Below are positions 16,667 to 24,909 of a DNA stretch of 64,000 bases, in pieces. Position 1 is the first letter of the stretch. Each line of letters opens with the position of its first letter. Source of the stretch: JAJISK01 sp046759185 (GTDB taxonomy: Archaea > Thermoplasmatota > Thermoplasmata > RBG-16-68-12 > JAJISG01); contig JBHIBO010000006.1 of assembly GCA_046759185.1 (NCBI GenBank), positions 1 to 64,000 on the forward strand. The letters run 5' to 3'. The translations under genes were made by a program, and so were the position numbers. The notes beneath the pieces are model-generated. The model was given only the letters and a program-made list of their open reading frames with translations. It made no database searches and was not told the origin of the DNA.

Positions 16667-17522
16667 GTCCGTCAGGTCGGGTCCTCCCGTACCGAATGAG
16701 CTCTTCGAGCAGGTCCTCCGATGTCAGCGGACACGGGCCATCAATGCCTCCCAATGCAAGATGGCGCCACACCTGAATCGGCGTAGGTATCTCGATGCCC
16801 AACCCGTCCAGCTCCGGCCGGGCCATAACCTCCTTCGGGGGACCGTCAAAGGCGACACGCCCCTGGTCGAGGACAACGAGGCGATCGACGATTCGAAGCA
16901 CATCTGCAAGGCGGTGATCTGTGAGGACGACGGTCCGCTCGGAACTCCGAGCGAGTCCCTCGACTGCCCGAAGAATCTCCTGACGTCCTCGGGGATCCAG
17001 CTCAGAGGCAGGCTCGTCGAGTAGCAGGATACGGGGGCGCATGGCGATGATGCTTGCGAGTGCCAAGCGCTGCATCTCGCCGCCGCTCAGCTCGACCACC
17101 TCCCGGTCCTTCAAGTCGCCAAGCCCCATCGCCTCCAGGGCCTCATCCACCCTCTCATCGATCACATCCCTGGGCAACCCTAGATTCTCCAGCCCAAAGG
17201 CGACGTCCCGTCGCACGCGGGAAGCGACAATCTGGTCCTCGGGCGACTGGAAGACGGTTCCGACGAAGGTCGCTACGCGGTTCGGCCGTAGGCTGAGGAC
17301 GTCGTTGCCCAACACCCTGGCAACCCCCCGAGCCTCCCCCTCGTAGAAATCGAGAAGGAGACCGTTGATTGCACGCAGGAGGGTCGACTTCCCAGAGCCC
17401 GTGGGACCCGTTACCAGAACGACCTGCCCCGCTGAGACTCGGAAGTCGACGTTGTCCAGGGCCCACGTCGACGACGTTTGATACCGGAAGCTCAGGCCCT
17501 GCACCTCGATGGCTGCGACCAT
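16650..17522 (-). CDS. ecfA2: ECF transporter ATPase (EcfA')
   Basis: A 290-residue ABC ATPase, the second member of the heterodimer. Walker A 'GPTGSGKSTLLRAINGLL' is near residue 40, the Q-loop 'VFQSPEDQIV' near 90, the signature 'LSGGEMQRLALAS' near 144 and Walker B 'ILLLDEPASELDPRGR' near 165. It sits 7 bases after the S-component and overlaps the second ATPase. Confidence 0.93.
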   Translation of the reverse strand: MVAAIEVQGLSFRYQTSSTWALDNVDFRVSAGQVVLVTGPTGSGKSTLLRAINGLLLDFYEGEARGVARVLGNDVLSLRPNRVATFVGTVFQSPEDQIVASRVRRDVAFGLENLGLPRDVIDERVDEALEAMGLGDLKDREVVELSGGEMQRLALASIIAMRPRILLLDEPASELDPRGRQEILRAVEGLARSSERTVVLTDHRLADVLRIVDRLVVLDQGRVAFDGPPKEVMARPELDGLGIEIPTPIQVWRHLALGGIDGPCPLTSEDLLEELIRYGRTRPDGLETTA

Positions 17523-17529
17523 GGCGACG

Positions 17530-18173
17530 TCACCCCTTCCCCCATACCAACCAGGACGGTCGAAGGTCCGGCGGAAGGGCCCTCACGATTAGGTAGGCAG
17601 GCACGATGTTGATTACACCCTGCACCGCGTTGAAGATTCCGATGGGCAACAGGAGGTCGAGGACCAAGGCCTCCGGCAGCCCGCGAAAGATTGGCAGGAA
17701 CACATAGTTAAAGGGAGTCATCGCGGCGACCCTCGCGGCGATCGCAACCGAGGCCGCGAGCGCAAGGACCGCCCAGGTCCCATGGCCGCGCTTCGCAAGG
17801 GTACCACGAAACGCCGCCAGCGTGAGGGCGAGCGGAACCGCTGTGGAGAGTTCGGCGGCGGTCTTGAAAGCGGCCCCGATTGGGTTCCCGCGGGCGGCGA
17901 CGGTGAAACCCGCGATGCTCGTGGCGACGATGGCCCCAGCTGGTCCGTAGAGGATGGCCGCGATGACGATGGGAATCCCCACGGGATCGAAGGAGATGAC
18001 AGGGAGCAGAGGGAAGGCAACGTCAAGGTTGAGAAGCTCAAGAACGGAAGCGGCTGCGGAAAGCGCGGCGATCCCAGCAATCTCCTTTGGGGTTGCAGGC
18101 CAGGCCGCAGCCTGGCCCCAACGATTGGGTTGTCCTCGGGCCGGGTCTGGACCTCCTCCCGTGCCACGCCCAT
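17530..18173 (-). CDS. ECF transporter S-component, start unresolved (possible frameshift)
   Basis: The reading frame encodes about 190 residues with six hydrophobic helices and the S-component pattern 'FPLLPVISFDPVGIPIVIAA' followed by 'LYGPAGAIVATSIAGF'. The frame is open far upstream but has no ATG, GTG or TTG between the plausible promoter (minus-strand TATTTATCA near 18184) and the first helix; a well-placed leaderless ATG at 18173 lies in another frame. A one-base indel or sequencing error would join them. The substrate is unknown; it heads the operon with EcfA', EcfA and EcfT. Confidence 0.75.
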
Positions 18174-18227
18174 GGGGAGAAGTGATAAATACGTTCTCGG
18201 AGAGCGACCCGTGTGCGTGGAGCAGCA

Positions 18228-18623
18228 ATGCCAGCAGCGGGGGCACTGGCCTTGACCAGTGGGGCTGTGGGAATCGCTGCAGCCCTCCTCTCCCTTCTCC
18301 CTGCCAGCGGCACGGACATGCCAATGCCCCCCGTGATGCCGGCTGGGGCCTTGCCGGGCGTACTTCTCCTGGTCTTCAGCGGCATCATCCTCGTCAACGG
18401 GATCCTTCTCATCGTGGGCACGAGGATTCGGCCCCGTCGGCAGGGAGGACTCATGCTGGTCTACGGCGCCGTCATGATTCTCGTCGGCGTGCTCATGGCC
18501 GCGACCTCAGTGTTTGCCATGCAGATGGCCATTGTTTCAGCCCTAGCCATGTCTGGACTGGGGGGCCTGATGGTCGTATCCGGCATCGTCATGTTGGCAG
18601 GTAGACCGATGGCCGGAGCATGA
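18228..18623 (+). CDS. Small four-helix membrane protein
   Basis: A 131-residue hydrophobic protein with four predicted membrane helices, rich in Gly, Ala and Met ('LPGVLLLVFSGIILVNGILL', 'YGAVMILVGVLMAAT'). No known family. A GATAAATAC box (about 18184) serves as promoter and may be shared, on the other strand, with the ECF operon. GTG at 18213 is an alternative start. It is divergent from the S-component. Confidence 0.6.
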   Translation: MPAAGALALTSGAVGIAAALLSLLPASGTDMPMPPVMPAGALPGVLLLVFSGIILVNGILLIVGTRIRPRRQGGLMLVYGAVMILVGVLMAATSVFAMQMAIVSALAMSGLGGLMVVSGIVMLAGRPMAGA

Positions 18624-18647
18624 CCGCGAGCTGATCCGAGGAGGATC

Positions 18648-19406
18648 CTACCGAAATAGGTCTTCCCCGTCGGGTCGGATGGCTTCTCGGATGGATCCCT
18701 CTTCGACGCGGAACTCCACCCCCCGGACGATGGCGACGGGAACCTTGTCGAGTTTCCCTTTGGCGAGATCTGCCGCAGCGGCCACTTCATCAGCCAGCGC
18801 CACGACAGTGCTCCGAAGCTCGTACCCGTGGGGGTCGCGAAGCCCGCGGTAGTCTCGCAGCGGGGAGAGTCCTGCCACCCCGATGGCCACGTCCGTGGAG
18901 CCCTGTCGCCAAGGCCGTCCGAAGCTGTCGCTCACGATGACTCCCATGCGTGCCGCAAAGGCTTTCTGCAGGTGGTTGCGCAGGCCCCGAGCCGAAGCAT
19001 CCGGGTCCGCAGGTAATGCCGTGTAGACTTCCCCTCTGCCGACGTTCGACTGGTCAATTCCGGCATTAGCGCACACGAAGCCGTTACGCGTTTCCACAAT
19101 GAGGATTCCCCGCTCCGGCTCCATGCGAACGACACGGCGGGCCTCCCGAAGGACAAGTTCCACTTGTTCCGGGGTCCTCTGGTTCTCCGCGGCGAACAGG
19201 CGGGCGAGGGGCCTAGCCGAGAGGTCCGCCGCCTGAAACACACGGCCTTCCGCCTTGGAGACGATCTTCTGGCTGACAACCACGATGTCCCCGTCGCGAA
19301 GATCCAGGCCTGACTTCCGAACTCCCTCCTCAATCATGGCCGGAAGATTGTCGCCTATTCTGACCTCCGGAAGGTTCTCGACGCCTAACAACTCCACCCG
19401 TCTCAC
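18648..19406 (-). CDS. cofE: Coenzyme F420-0:L-glutamate ligase
   Basis: A 252-residue CofE. It adds gamma-linked glutamates to F420-0 using GTP. Family motifs: 'IRIGDNLP'-type start (here 'EVRIGDNLPAMIEEG'), 'DIVVVSQKIVSKAEGR' near residue 40, and 'VIVSDSFGRPWRQGSTDVAI' near 155. Its start overlaps the cofC stop (ATGA), so the two F420 genes are coupled. It indicates the cell makes F420. Confidence 0.95.
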   Translation of the reverse strand: MRRVELLGVENLPEVRIGDNLPAMIEEGVRKSGLDLRDGDIVVVSQKIVSKAEGRVFQAADLSARPLARLFAAENQRTPEQVELVLREARRVVRMEPERGILIVETRNGFVCANAGIDQSNVGRGEVYTALPADPDASARGLRNHLQKAFAARMGVIVSDSFGRPWRQGSTDVAIGVAGLSPLRDYRGLRDPHGYELRSTVVALADEVAAAADLAKGKLDKVPVAIVRGVEFRVEEGSIREAIRPDGEDLFR

Positions 19407-20086
19407 GTTCCCTCCCCCTCGAGAGTCCTCAGTCTGGGTCCCAGGTCCCAGTCCTTGAGCAACGCTTTCGCCTGGGACGGGCGGGCAGCCCTGTACACGA
19501 GGAGAAGATCCCGGGGCTCCGCGAGTCGCATCCCCGCGGGGATGCCGTAGACCTCAGGACTCAAACCACGCTCCAGTCCCCCTTGACGCCAGGACAAGAC
19601 GTCTCCGGCCTCGAAATCGCCCTGCAGCTCCTCCACCGGCCTCGCAAACACGAGGCTCAACCCCAATCTGCCCGAGGTGGGGACGAGAACCAAGCCCCGT
19701 CCCCCCGCCAGTCGGCCGGACAGAAAGGCGAGATCTTGCGCCTCGAGCAACGCCAAATCGCCGCGCAGCAGGAGGATAGCCTCGCTGCCCTCATGGAGGC
19801 AAGTTTCCCTGACCAGTTGGGTCGTGGTACCTGTCCTTCCCCCGGGCTCAAGAGGACGAATACCTTCCTCCCGACCGAGGGCCATGACGTCGGGGTCCTG
19901 CGAGAGAAGGACGACATCCTCCAACACCCGCGATTCCTGAACGGCCTGCAGCACATCGCGAAGGACAGCTTTCGCCAGTCGACGACGCCGACGCTTCGAG
20001 AGGAGATTCGCCAGCCCGTCTAGTGAAGAGCCAGGGCGATTCACTGCCACGACGGCCCTCGCCTTCCCACGCATGGCTTCGCCCAT
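19403..20086 (-). CDS. cofC: 2-phospho-L-lactate guanylyltransferase (CofC family)
   Basis: A 227-residue nucleotidyltransferase-fold protein. The start region 'ARAVVAVNRPGSSLDGLANLLSKRRR' resembles the CofC P-loop-like substrate segment, and the middle part 'LLLRGDLALLEAQDL' matches the 'GDLPLLxxxDL' metal-site motif (here GDLALLEAQDL). It makes the guanylylated 3-carbon acid used for F420-0. Sequence is divergent; assignment is helped by coupling with cofE. Start could be 20074 or GTG 20098. Confidence 0.82.
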   Translation of the reverse strand: MGEAMRGKARAVVAVNRPGSSLDGLANLLSKRRRRRLAKAVLRDVLQAVQESRVLEDVVLLSQDPDVMALGREEGIRPLEPGGRTGTTTQLVRETCLHEGSEAILLLRGDLALLEAQDLAFLSGRLAGGRGLVLVPTSGRLGLSLVFARPVEELQGDFEAGDVLSWRQGGLERGLSPEVYGIPAGMRLAEPRDLLLVYRAARPSQAKALLKDWDLGPRLRTLEGEGT

Positions 20087-20231
20087 CTCCGAGGACACAC
20101 CCGGTTGCCGGTTATCAAGGATGTGGGATGCGAAGCGGGCGTTTCACCCTCCTCCCCCCACCTTCTTTAATTAGCGGTTGGGGTTCCTCCAGCGTCGCGT
20201 GAGGGCCACATCGCGTGGGAGGAACCTAAAG

Positions 20232-20951
20232 GTGAAAGTCCGACAAATCGTCGCCACGGCCGACGCGGAGCGCCTCGTCTGTCGCGCTGCCCGCGGGGAC
20301 TACATGAGACAGGCCCCCTGGAACGAGACGTTTGAGGAGGTCATGCGCCCCATCAAGGGAGCGGACATCGACGAGAAGATCGAAAACTTCCTGGCGCAGC
20401 TCATCAGCGCGGGCCACTGGGGGCCCTTCGAACACCCCACCATAACTTTCGGTGTGGAGGGCATGAGTCGAGTCACCCTGGCCCAATTGACCCGGCATCG
20501 GTTAGCTAGCTTCGACATTCAGAGCGGCCGGTTCGTCAGCCTGCGCAGCCTGGAGCCCGACGACTTCGTCTGGCCCCCGAGCTACACGGAGGATGCCGTC
20601 ATCTCTCGGGAGGGGGGGAGAAAGGAAATGACCCTATCTCGGGCCGAGCGGGAGGAGCTCATCACGGGCCTTTTCGCCCAGATGATTGACACCTATGACC
20701 AGCTCGTGGACAACGGTGTCCCACGCGAGGACGCACGCTACATCTTTCCCCTGGCCACGCCGGTCAACGGGACCATGACGGTCAACGCACGGAGCCTCAT
20801 GCACATCATCGCGATCCGGAGTTTTGGGGATGCGCAATGGGAGATTCGCGAGCTCGTGGGACGGATGCTGGAGATTGCCAAGGATTGGATGCCCGTGGCC
20901 TTTCGCATCTTCGAGAAGCGCATGAAGACGCGAGACGTGATCGCGCCCTAG
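20232..20951 (+). CDS. thyX: Flavin-dependent thymidylate synthase
   Basis: A 239-residue ThyX that methylates dUMP to dTMP with FAD, NADPH and methylene-tetrahydrofolate. The signature RHRxxSxxxxSxR is present as 'RHRLASFDIQSGR' near residue 90. The GTG at 20232 is chosen: the N-terminus then starts 'KVRQIVATADAERLV' and GGGAGGAA lies eight bases upstream. An upstream in-frame codon would extend the protein by 18 poorly conserved residues. A CTTTAATTAG box lies near 20163. No thyA is in the window. Confidence 0.95.
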   Translation: MKVRQIVATADAERLVCRAARGDYMRQAPWNETFEEVMRPIKGADIDEKIENFLAQLISAGHWGPFEHPTITFGVEGMSRVTLAQLTRHRLASFDIQSGRFVSLRSLEPDDFVWPPSYTEDAVISREGGRKEMTLSRAEREELITGLFAQMIDTYDQLVDNGVPREDARYIFPLATPVNGTMTVNARSLMHIIAIRSFGDAQWEIRELVGRMLEIAKDWMPVAFRIFEKRMKTRDVIAP

Positions 20952-21021
20952 ACCCGCCCTGCTCATTGTTCCCGAGGTCGGCCTACCAGGCAGTGGTTCT
21001 CCAGCCCGACCGGGGGGAACC

Positions 21022-22098
21022 CTAGGTCCACCGTTGGAGCGTCTCCTGCCCTTCTTCGATCTTCTTCAGTCCGGCTACCCGGACCCCGATGAGACGGACC
21101 TTCTTCGGATAGCTCAGGAACTCCTGGAAGTGCTCCCGCGCCACCGTCTCGATGGTGCGCCTGTCGTTGGAAGGGGCCGTCAGGGTCTTGTCGCGGGTCA
21201 TGGTTTCGAAGTCCTCGAACCGAATCTTGATGCTTACCGTCCGGAAGAGGTAGCCGTCATCCCGTACCCGCCAGAAGACGTCGTCCACCAGGGCCGGCAG
21301 CTTGGCGAGAATCCGGTCCCAGTCATCGAGGTTTTCCCCGAAGGTGTGCTCGGTGCTGAAGGACTTCGGTTCCCCGCGGCCTTCCACGGGCGCTTCCTCC
21401 TCCCCGCGGGCGATGGCCCAAAGCCATACACCGCCCTTCCCGAAGGCGGTCGTCAGGTCGTTGGGAGGGGTATCTGCCAACTCGCCGATCGTCTCGATGC
21501 CCATGCGTTTGAGCGCGGCCTTCGTCTTGCTGCCCACGCCGGGGATGTCCGAGACGGGCAGGGGACGCAGGAAGGATTCCACGCGCCCGGGAGGCACCAC
21601 AGTGAGACCATCGGGCTTCTCCTTGTCCGAGGCAATCTTGGCGATGGACTTGTTCGGGGCGACCCCCACAGAGGCCGTTAGACCCGTTTCCTCCTTCACG
21701 GCCTTCTTGATCGCCTTGGCCAAGCTGGTCGCCCTCCGAAAGTCCTTGGCCCGATTCGTCACGTCGAGGAACGCCTCGTCGATGCTCACTTGCTCGAAGC
21801 TGCCCGCGAAGGCCTCCAACGCGCGCATGACGTCGTCGGAGATGCGGCCATAGTACGAGAAATCGGGCCGGAGGTAGACCCCCTCCGGACACCTGCGGTA
21901 CGCGGTCGTGATGGGGAGGGCGGAGTGGACCCCCTTCTCCCGGGCCTCGTAGGACGCGGCGGCCACGACGCCCCGCCCTTTCCCCCTCTTCGGGTCGGCC
22001 CCGATGATGACGGGTTTCCCCACCAAGGACGGGTCCCGCAGCCGCTCGGCCTCCACGTAGAAGGCGTCCATGTCGACGTGCATGATGACCCGGGCCAT
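21022..22098 (-). CDS. dinB: DNA polymerase IV (Y-family)
   Basis: A 358-residue translesion polymerase. Catalytic acids are in 'IMHVDMDAFYVEAERL' (start) and 'QVSIDEAFLDVT' near residue 105. The helix-hairpin-helix thumb motif is 'SDIPGVGSKTKAALKRMGI' near 185, and the little-finger domain spans 240-345. Complete length. The C-terminal tail lacks an obvious PCNA-binding box beyond 'LKKIEEGQETLQRW'. The next gene on this strand is DUF72. Confidence 0.96.
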   Translation of the reverse strand: MARVIMHVDMDAFYVEAERLRDPSLVGKPVIIGADPKRGKGRGVVAAASYEAREKGVHSALPITTAYRRCPEGVYLRPDFSYYGRISDDVMRALEAFAGSFEQVSIDEAFLDVTNRAKDFRRATSLAKAIKKAVKEETGLTASVGVAPNKSIAKIASDKEKPDGLTVVPPGRVESFLRPLPVSDIPGVGSKTKAALKRMGIETIGELADTPPNDLTTAFGKGGVWLWAIARGEEEAPVEGRGEPKSFSTEHTFGENLDDWDRILAKLPALVDDVFWRVRDDGYLFRTVSIKIRFEDFETMTRDKTLTAPSNDRRTIETVAREHFQEFLSYPKKVRLIGVRVAGLKKIEEGQETLQRWT

Positions 22099-22141
22099 CA
22101 CCGGAAGAATGCGAGGACGCGAATATGAAGACTCCCTTGGT

Positions 22142-22972
22142 TCAGAATTCCGCCAGCGTCTTCTGGCCCGACTGAGGAAACTCCCTTTCGATGAGCCCCA
22201 CGAGGCGATGAAACTCGTTCACGGACCCGGGCCCGAAGCCTGCGAAGTGGTTGTTGAAGAACACGTAGGCCTGGCGGACGTCCTGCATGGAGTCCCGGAT
22301 GCGTTCTCCCCAGGTTCCCATCTCCGCGGTCCGATCCTTCTGAAGCTCACCCAGCCGTTTCAGGGACCGATCCCCGATCATGCGAAGGTAAATGAGGTCC
22401 GAGGTGACGGTGGCCGGCGAATCCAGATACTGCGTGGTGGACCAGGCCTGGGCGACGTTGTGGCTCGCGAGGAGATCGTAGATCTCCTGATCGAACCAGG
22501 AGGCGTGTCGGAACTCCAAGGCATGGGGGACGTCCGCCCGAATCAGGCCGAGGAACTCCTTCAGAGCCGGCAGGTCCTTCTCGACTTTGAAGGAAGGCGG
22601 AAACTGGACCACGAACGCGCGAAGCTTGGATCCCAACTCGTCGAAGGCAGCGTAGAACTGCTCGAGGGGCCGTTCGATCCCTCGAAGCTTGAGGTCATGG
22701 GTGATCCGCCGGGGGAACTTGGCGGTGAACGCGAAGTCCTCCGGGGTCGCGCGGCGCCAACCCGCCACCATGCCCCTGGGTGGAATCCGGTAGAAGCTGG
22801 AGTCGACCTCCACCACATCAAAGACGGAACTGTAGAGCCGAAGGAAGTCCCGAGGTGGCGTCCCCGTCGGGTAGAAGGTCCCGGCCCAGAAATCGTAGGA
22901 CCAACCGCTTGTCCCCACCAACAGGCGCTTGGCGAGGGAGTCCTTGACCGCCTTGGGCGCCTCGCTGGTCAT
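22142..22972 (-). CDS. DUF72 family protein
   Basis: A 276-residue TIM-barrel-like DUF72 protein. Characteristic segments: 'LLVGTSGWSYDFWAGTFYP' near residue 18, 'VVEVDSSFYRIPP' near 53, 'FPRRITHDLKL' near 90, 'LEFRHASWF' near 150 and the closing 'AYVFFNNHFAGFGPGSVNEF'. Function is unknown in all domains of life; often near nucleic-acid genes. It lies 40 bases upstream of polymerase IV on the same strand, so co-transcription is likely. Confidence 0.93.
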   Translation of the reverse strand: MTSEAPKAVKDSLAKRLLVGTSGWSYDFWAGTFYPTGTPPRDFLRLYSSVFDVVEVDSSFYRIPPRGMVAGWRRATPEDFAFTAKFPRRITHDLKLRGIERPLEQFYAAFDELGSKLRAFVVQFPPSFKVEKDLPALKEFLGLIRADVPHALEFRHASWFDQEIYDLLASHNVAQAWSTTQYLDSPATVTSDLIYLRMIGDRSLKRLGELQKDRTAEMGTWGERIRDSMQDVRQAYVFFNNHFAGFGPGSVNEFHRLVGLIEREFPQSGQKTLAEF

Positions 22973-23067
22973 GGTGCCGCCGTCTCCAGACCCAGTGCGC
23001 TCGCAGGATTTCCTCTCTTAAATACGTTGACGGCCCATGGATTCCCCTAGCTCCCGAGCGTAGCAGC

Positions 23068-23400
23068 ATGTCTGAGGTTCGACTCACGGAGAAGCAGCAA
23101 CACACTGCGCAACGCGTCTCTCTCATTCACGTGGAAGGGGAAATCGCCAGCCTGGTGGGTCCCTCCCTTGAGATCCGATTCCCTGCCCGGTGGGCACGGA
23201 AGCTCTTGCCGTGGTATCGAGGGACCGGACGGACCATCCTGTGCAACGCCGACGTAAGCCGGTTCAACCTCGTTGGCGCGACGAAGGTCGCGGACCACCT
23301 GATCCTGAGCTACATGGGAGCGGACGGAGAGCTGGCCGCAGAATCCGTAAAGGGCGACTTCATCAAAGCCCTCGATGGTCTCCTGCGGGCCCGTTCATAA
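23068..23400 (+). CDS. Hypothetical protein
   Basis: A 110-residue soluble protein not recognised. It has alternating strands and helices with 'EIRFPARWARKLLPWYRGTGR' in the middle and a helical C-terminus 'GDFIKALDGLLRARS'. The ATG is at 23068, divergent from DUF72. It is followed by the tRNA-Arg promoter. Confidence 0.55.
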   Translation: MSEVRLTEKQQHTAQRVSLIHVEGEIASLVGPSLEIRFPARWARKLLPWYRGTGRTILCNADVSRFNLVGATKVADHLILSYMGADGELAAESVKGDFIKALDGLLRARS

Positions 23401-23434
23401 CCACGCGATTGGGGATGGTCGCGGCTGCATCAAG

Positions 23435-23443
23435 GTTTTATAA
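23435..23443 (+). promoter_or_regulatory. TATA-like box of tRNA-Arg
   Basis: GTTTTATAA lies 22-30 bases before the tRNA-Arg 5' end. Confidence 0.7.
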
Positions 23444-23464
23444 CGGCCTCCGACTCGGAATCGG

Positions 23465-23539
23465 GGACTCGTAGCCTAGCCTGGACAGGGCACCGGCCTT
23501 CTAAGCCGGCGATCCCGGGTTCAAATCCCGGCGAGTCCA
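23465..23539 (+). tRNA. tRNA-Arg (anticodon TCT)
   Basis: Acceptor stem GGACTCG/CGAGTCC, anticodon stem CCGGC/GCCGG with loop CTTCTAA and anticodon TCT, and T arm CCGGG-TTCAAAT-CCCGG. No intron. The last 16 bases around its 3' end recur at 24885-24900. Confidence 0.96.
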
Positions 23540-23542
23540 TCC
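23527..23542 (+). repeat. att-like repeat, copy 1 (3' end of tRNA-Arg)
   Basis: CCCGGCGAGTCCATCC covers the T-stem/acceptor 3' end and three bases beyond. An identical 16-base copy lies 1358 bases downstream, in the arrangement typical of tRNA-targeting integrative elements. Confidence 0.55.
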
Positions 23543-23737
23543 GATAAGGCGACGCACGTTCCGCGGATGCCTACGTGTGTCTTTCATTCCTTCGGGGTTC
23601 CTAGGGGACGGGGGCCCCTGGCCTCTCACGCAAGATGGGGCGATCTGAGGGGAGGAGGCCGGCCGCCCCGGCGGCGACTCCCCCGGAGACAATTCTCAAG
23701 AATCGCCTCCTCGCGAGGATGGAGCCATCGGCGGAAC

Positions 23738-24508
23738 TCACGACGCTCCCTCCGCCTCTTCCCACCGGAGGGCGTACTCGCAGTACGGGTCTCCATGGCC
23801 GATGCATGCCAGTCGCTTGTGGCGAACCTGAGAGCCAAGCTTCTCCGCCACCCCTTCGTGGAAGCCCGTGTCGAAGGAGTCGCAGATCATGCTGGGACGC
23901 TTCAGGGCGAGCTCCTGGAAGGGACAGGTCATCAACCGATACCGGACGAAGCCTTCTGTCTGATCCATGACGGTGGTCAGGGACCCCATCCGTGGCAGGG
24001 CGTCTTGGAGGAACACCCGCACGAACAGCTCGGGGTCCCATTCGCCGACATCGGCCTCACCTGCGACCCCGTCGATGAGCTGCTGGCCGACCTGCTTCCC
24101 GGCCGCATAGAGCGCCCGGTCCTGCTCATCGGGGGGGAGGCTCTCTCGGATGACACCGAGCAGGACCTCGGACAGGAGACGATACTGCCGGAAGGGGATT
24201 CCCTGGGTGATTCCCGCTGGGCGCAGCCGATATCGGATGGGAGGACGCCCGACGTCACCCTCTTGATGACGCGTGAACCTCTCCACGAGCCCCTCGGCAA
24301 TCAGGATGTTGAGGTGATACCGGACGCTGCCCGACCGGAGGCCGGTAGCTCTGATGAGTTCAGAAGTGTCCCGCACCCCCTGGAGCAGTTCCTTGAGAAT
24401 GCGCACCCGGACATCGCTCCCTAGCGCCTGGAAAGCCTCGGCCAGGGCGGAGCTTCCCACCTCCTCTGGCTCCAAGAAGCCCCCGGTTCCTTCGGCGTCA
24501 GAGGGCAT
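23738..24508 (-). CDS. ArsR/SufR-like winged-helix regulator with C-terminal Cys-rich sensor domain
   Basis: A 256-residue regulator. The winged-helix domain lies at about residues 22-95 ('LGSDVRVRILKELL', 'TGLRSGSVRYHLNILIAEGLVE'). The remaining domain carries cysteines in 'LMTCPFQELALKRPSMICDSF' and 'LACIGHGDPYCEYAL', the spacing seen in SufR-type Fe-S sensing regulators. It could control Fe-S or redox genes; the targets are not visible. Start ATG 24508 is preferred over GTG 24559. It is the only long gene inside the att-like repeats. Confidence 0.8.
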   Translation of the reverse strand: MPSDAEGTGGFLEPEEVGSSALAEAFQALGSDVRVRILKELLQGVRDTSELIRATGLRSGSVRYHLNILIAEGLVERFTRHQEGDVGRPPIRYRLRPAGITQGIPFRQYRLLSEVLLGVIRESLPPDEQDRALYAAGKQVGQQLIDGVAGEADVGEWDPELFVRVFLQDALPRMGSLTTVMDQTEGFVRYRLMTCPFQELALKRPSMICDSFDTGFHEGVAEKLGSQVRHKRLACIGHGDPYCEYALRWEEAEGAS

Positions 24509-24702
24509 TGGAGATAAGCTCCGCCGTGGCGGGAACCAGTCCCCCGTAAGGGCGATCACCGAAAGGCACGACTAGCGGCAGCACAACCTCCATCTTGAAG
24601 GTTCGCTGTTCTGCTACAAGCTCTTCTTCCATTCCTCTTCCTCATTTAGGTGGAAGCCTCGAAGGTGCGCATCCCAAACTGCCTCAGGGAGGAGTTTATT
24701 GC

Positions 24703-24828
24703 TCATCGGTCTCCGGCCTGCCTTACGAGCTTAATCCGGAACGTCCGTTCCCCCATAGGCTCGAACTCGGCGTGGTCCCTTTCGTCGACGTCGTAGAGAT
24801 CCGTGAGGTCCTTCGGGACCGCCACCAT
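24703..24828 (-). CDS. AbrB-like swapped-hairpin micro-protein (candidate)
   Basis: A 41-residue open frame starting at ATG 24828 (alternative GTG 24840, directly after an in-frame TAG). 'VAVPKDLTDLYDVDERDHAEF' followed by 'GERTFRIKLVR' has the V-P-K-x-L...L...GD-like outline of an AbrB/MazE-type DNA-binding hairpin. Too short to be sure. It lies between the regulator and the second att-like repeat. Confidence 0.45.
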   Translation of the reverse strand: MVAVPKDLTDLYDVDERDHAEFEPMGERTFRIKLVRQAGDR

Positions 24829-24884
24829 AAGAGACCCCACCTAAAGGCCCTCCTGCTATGGGCCAAACCCTACTCGGTATGCAC

Positions 24885-24900
24885 CCCGGCGAGTCCATCC
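24885..24900 (+). repeat. att-like repeat, copy 2
   Basis: A perfect 16-base copy (CCCGGCGAGTCCATCC) of the tRNA-Arg 3' end. The rest of the tRNA is not present here, so this is an isolated fragment in the same orientation, as left at the far end of an integrated element. It stands 9 bases before the end of a broken methyltransferase gene. Confidence 0.55.
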
Positions 24901-24909
24901 CATCACGAA

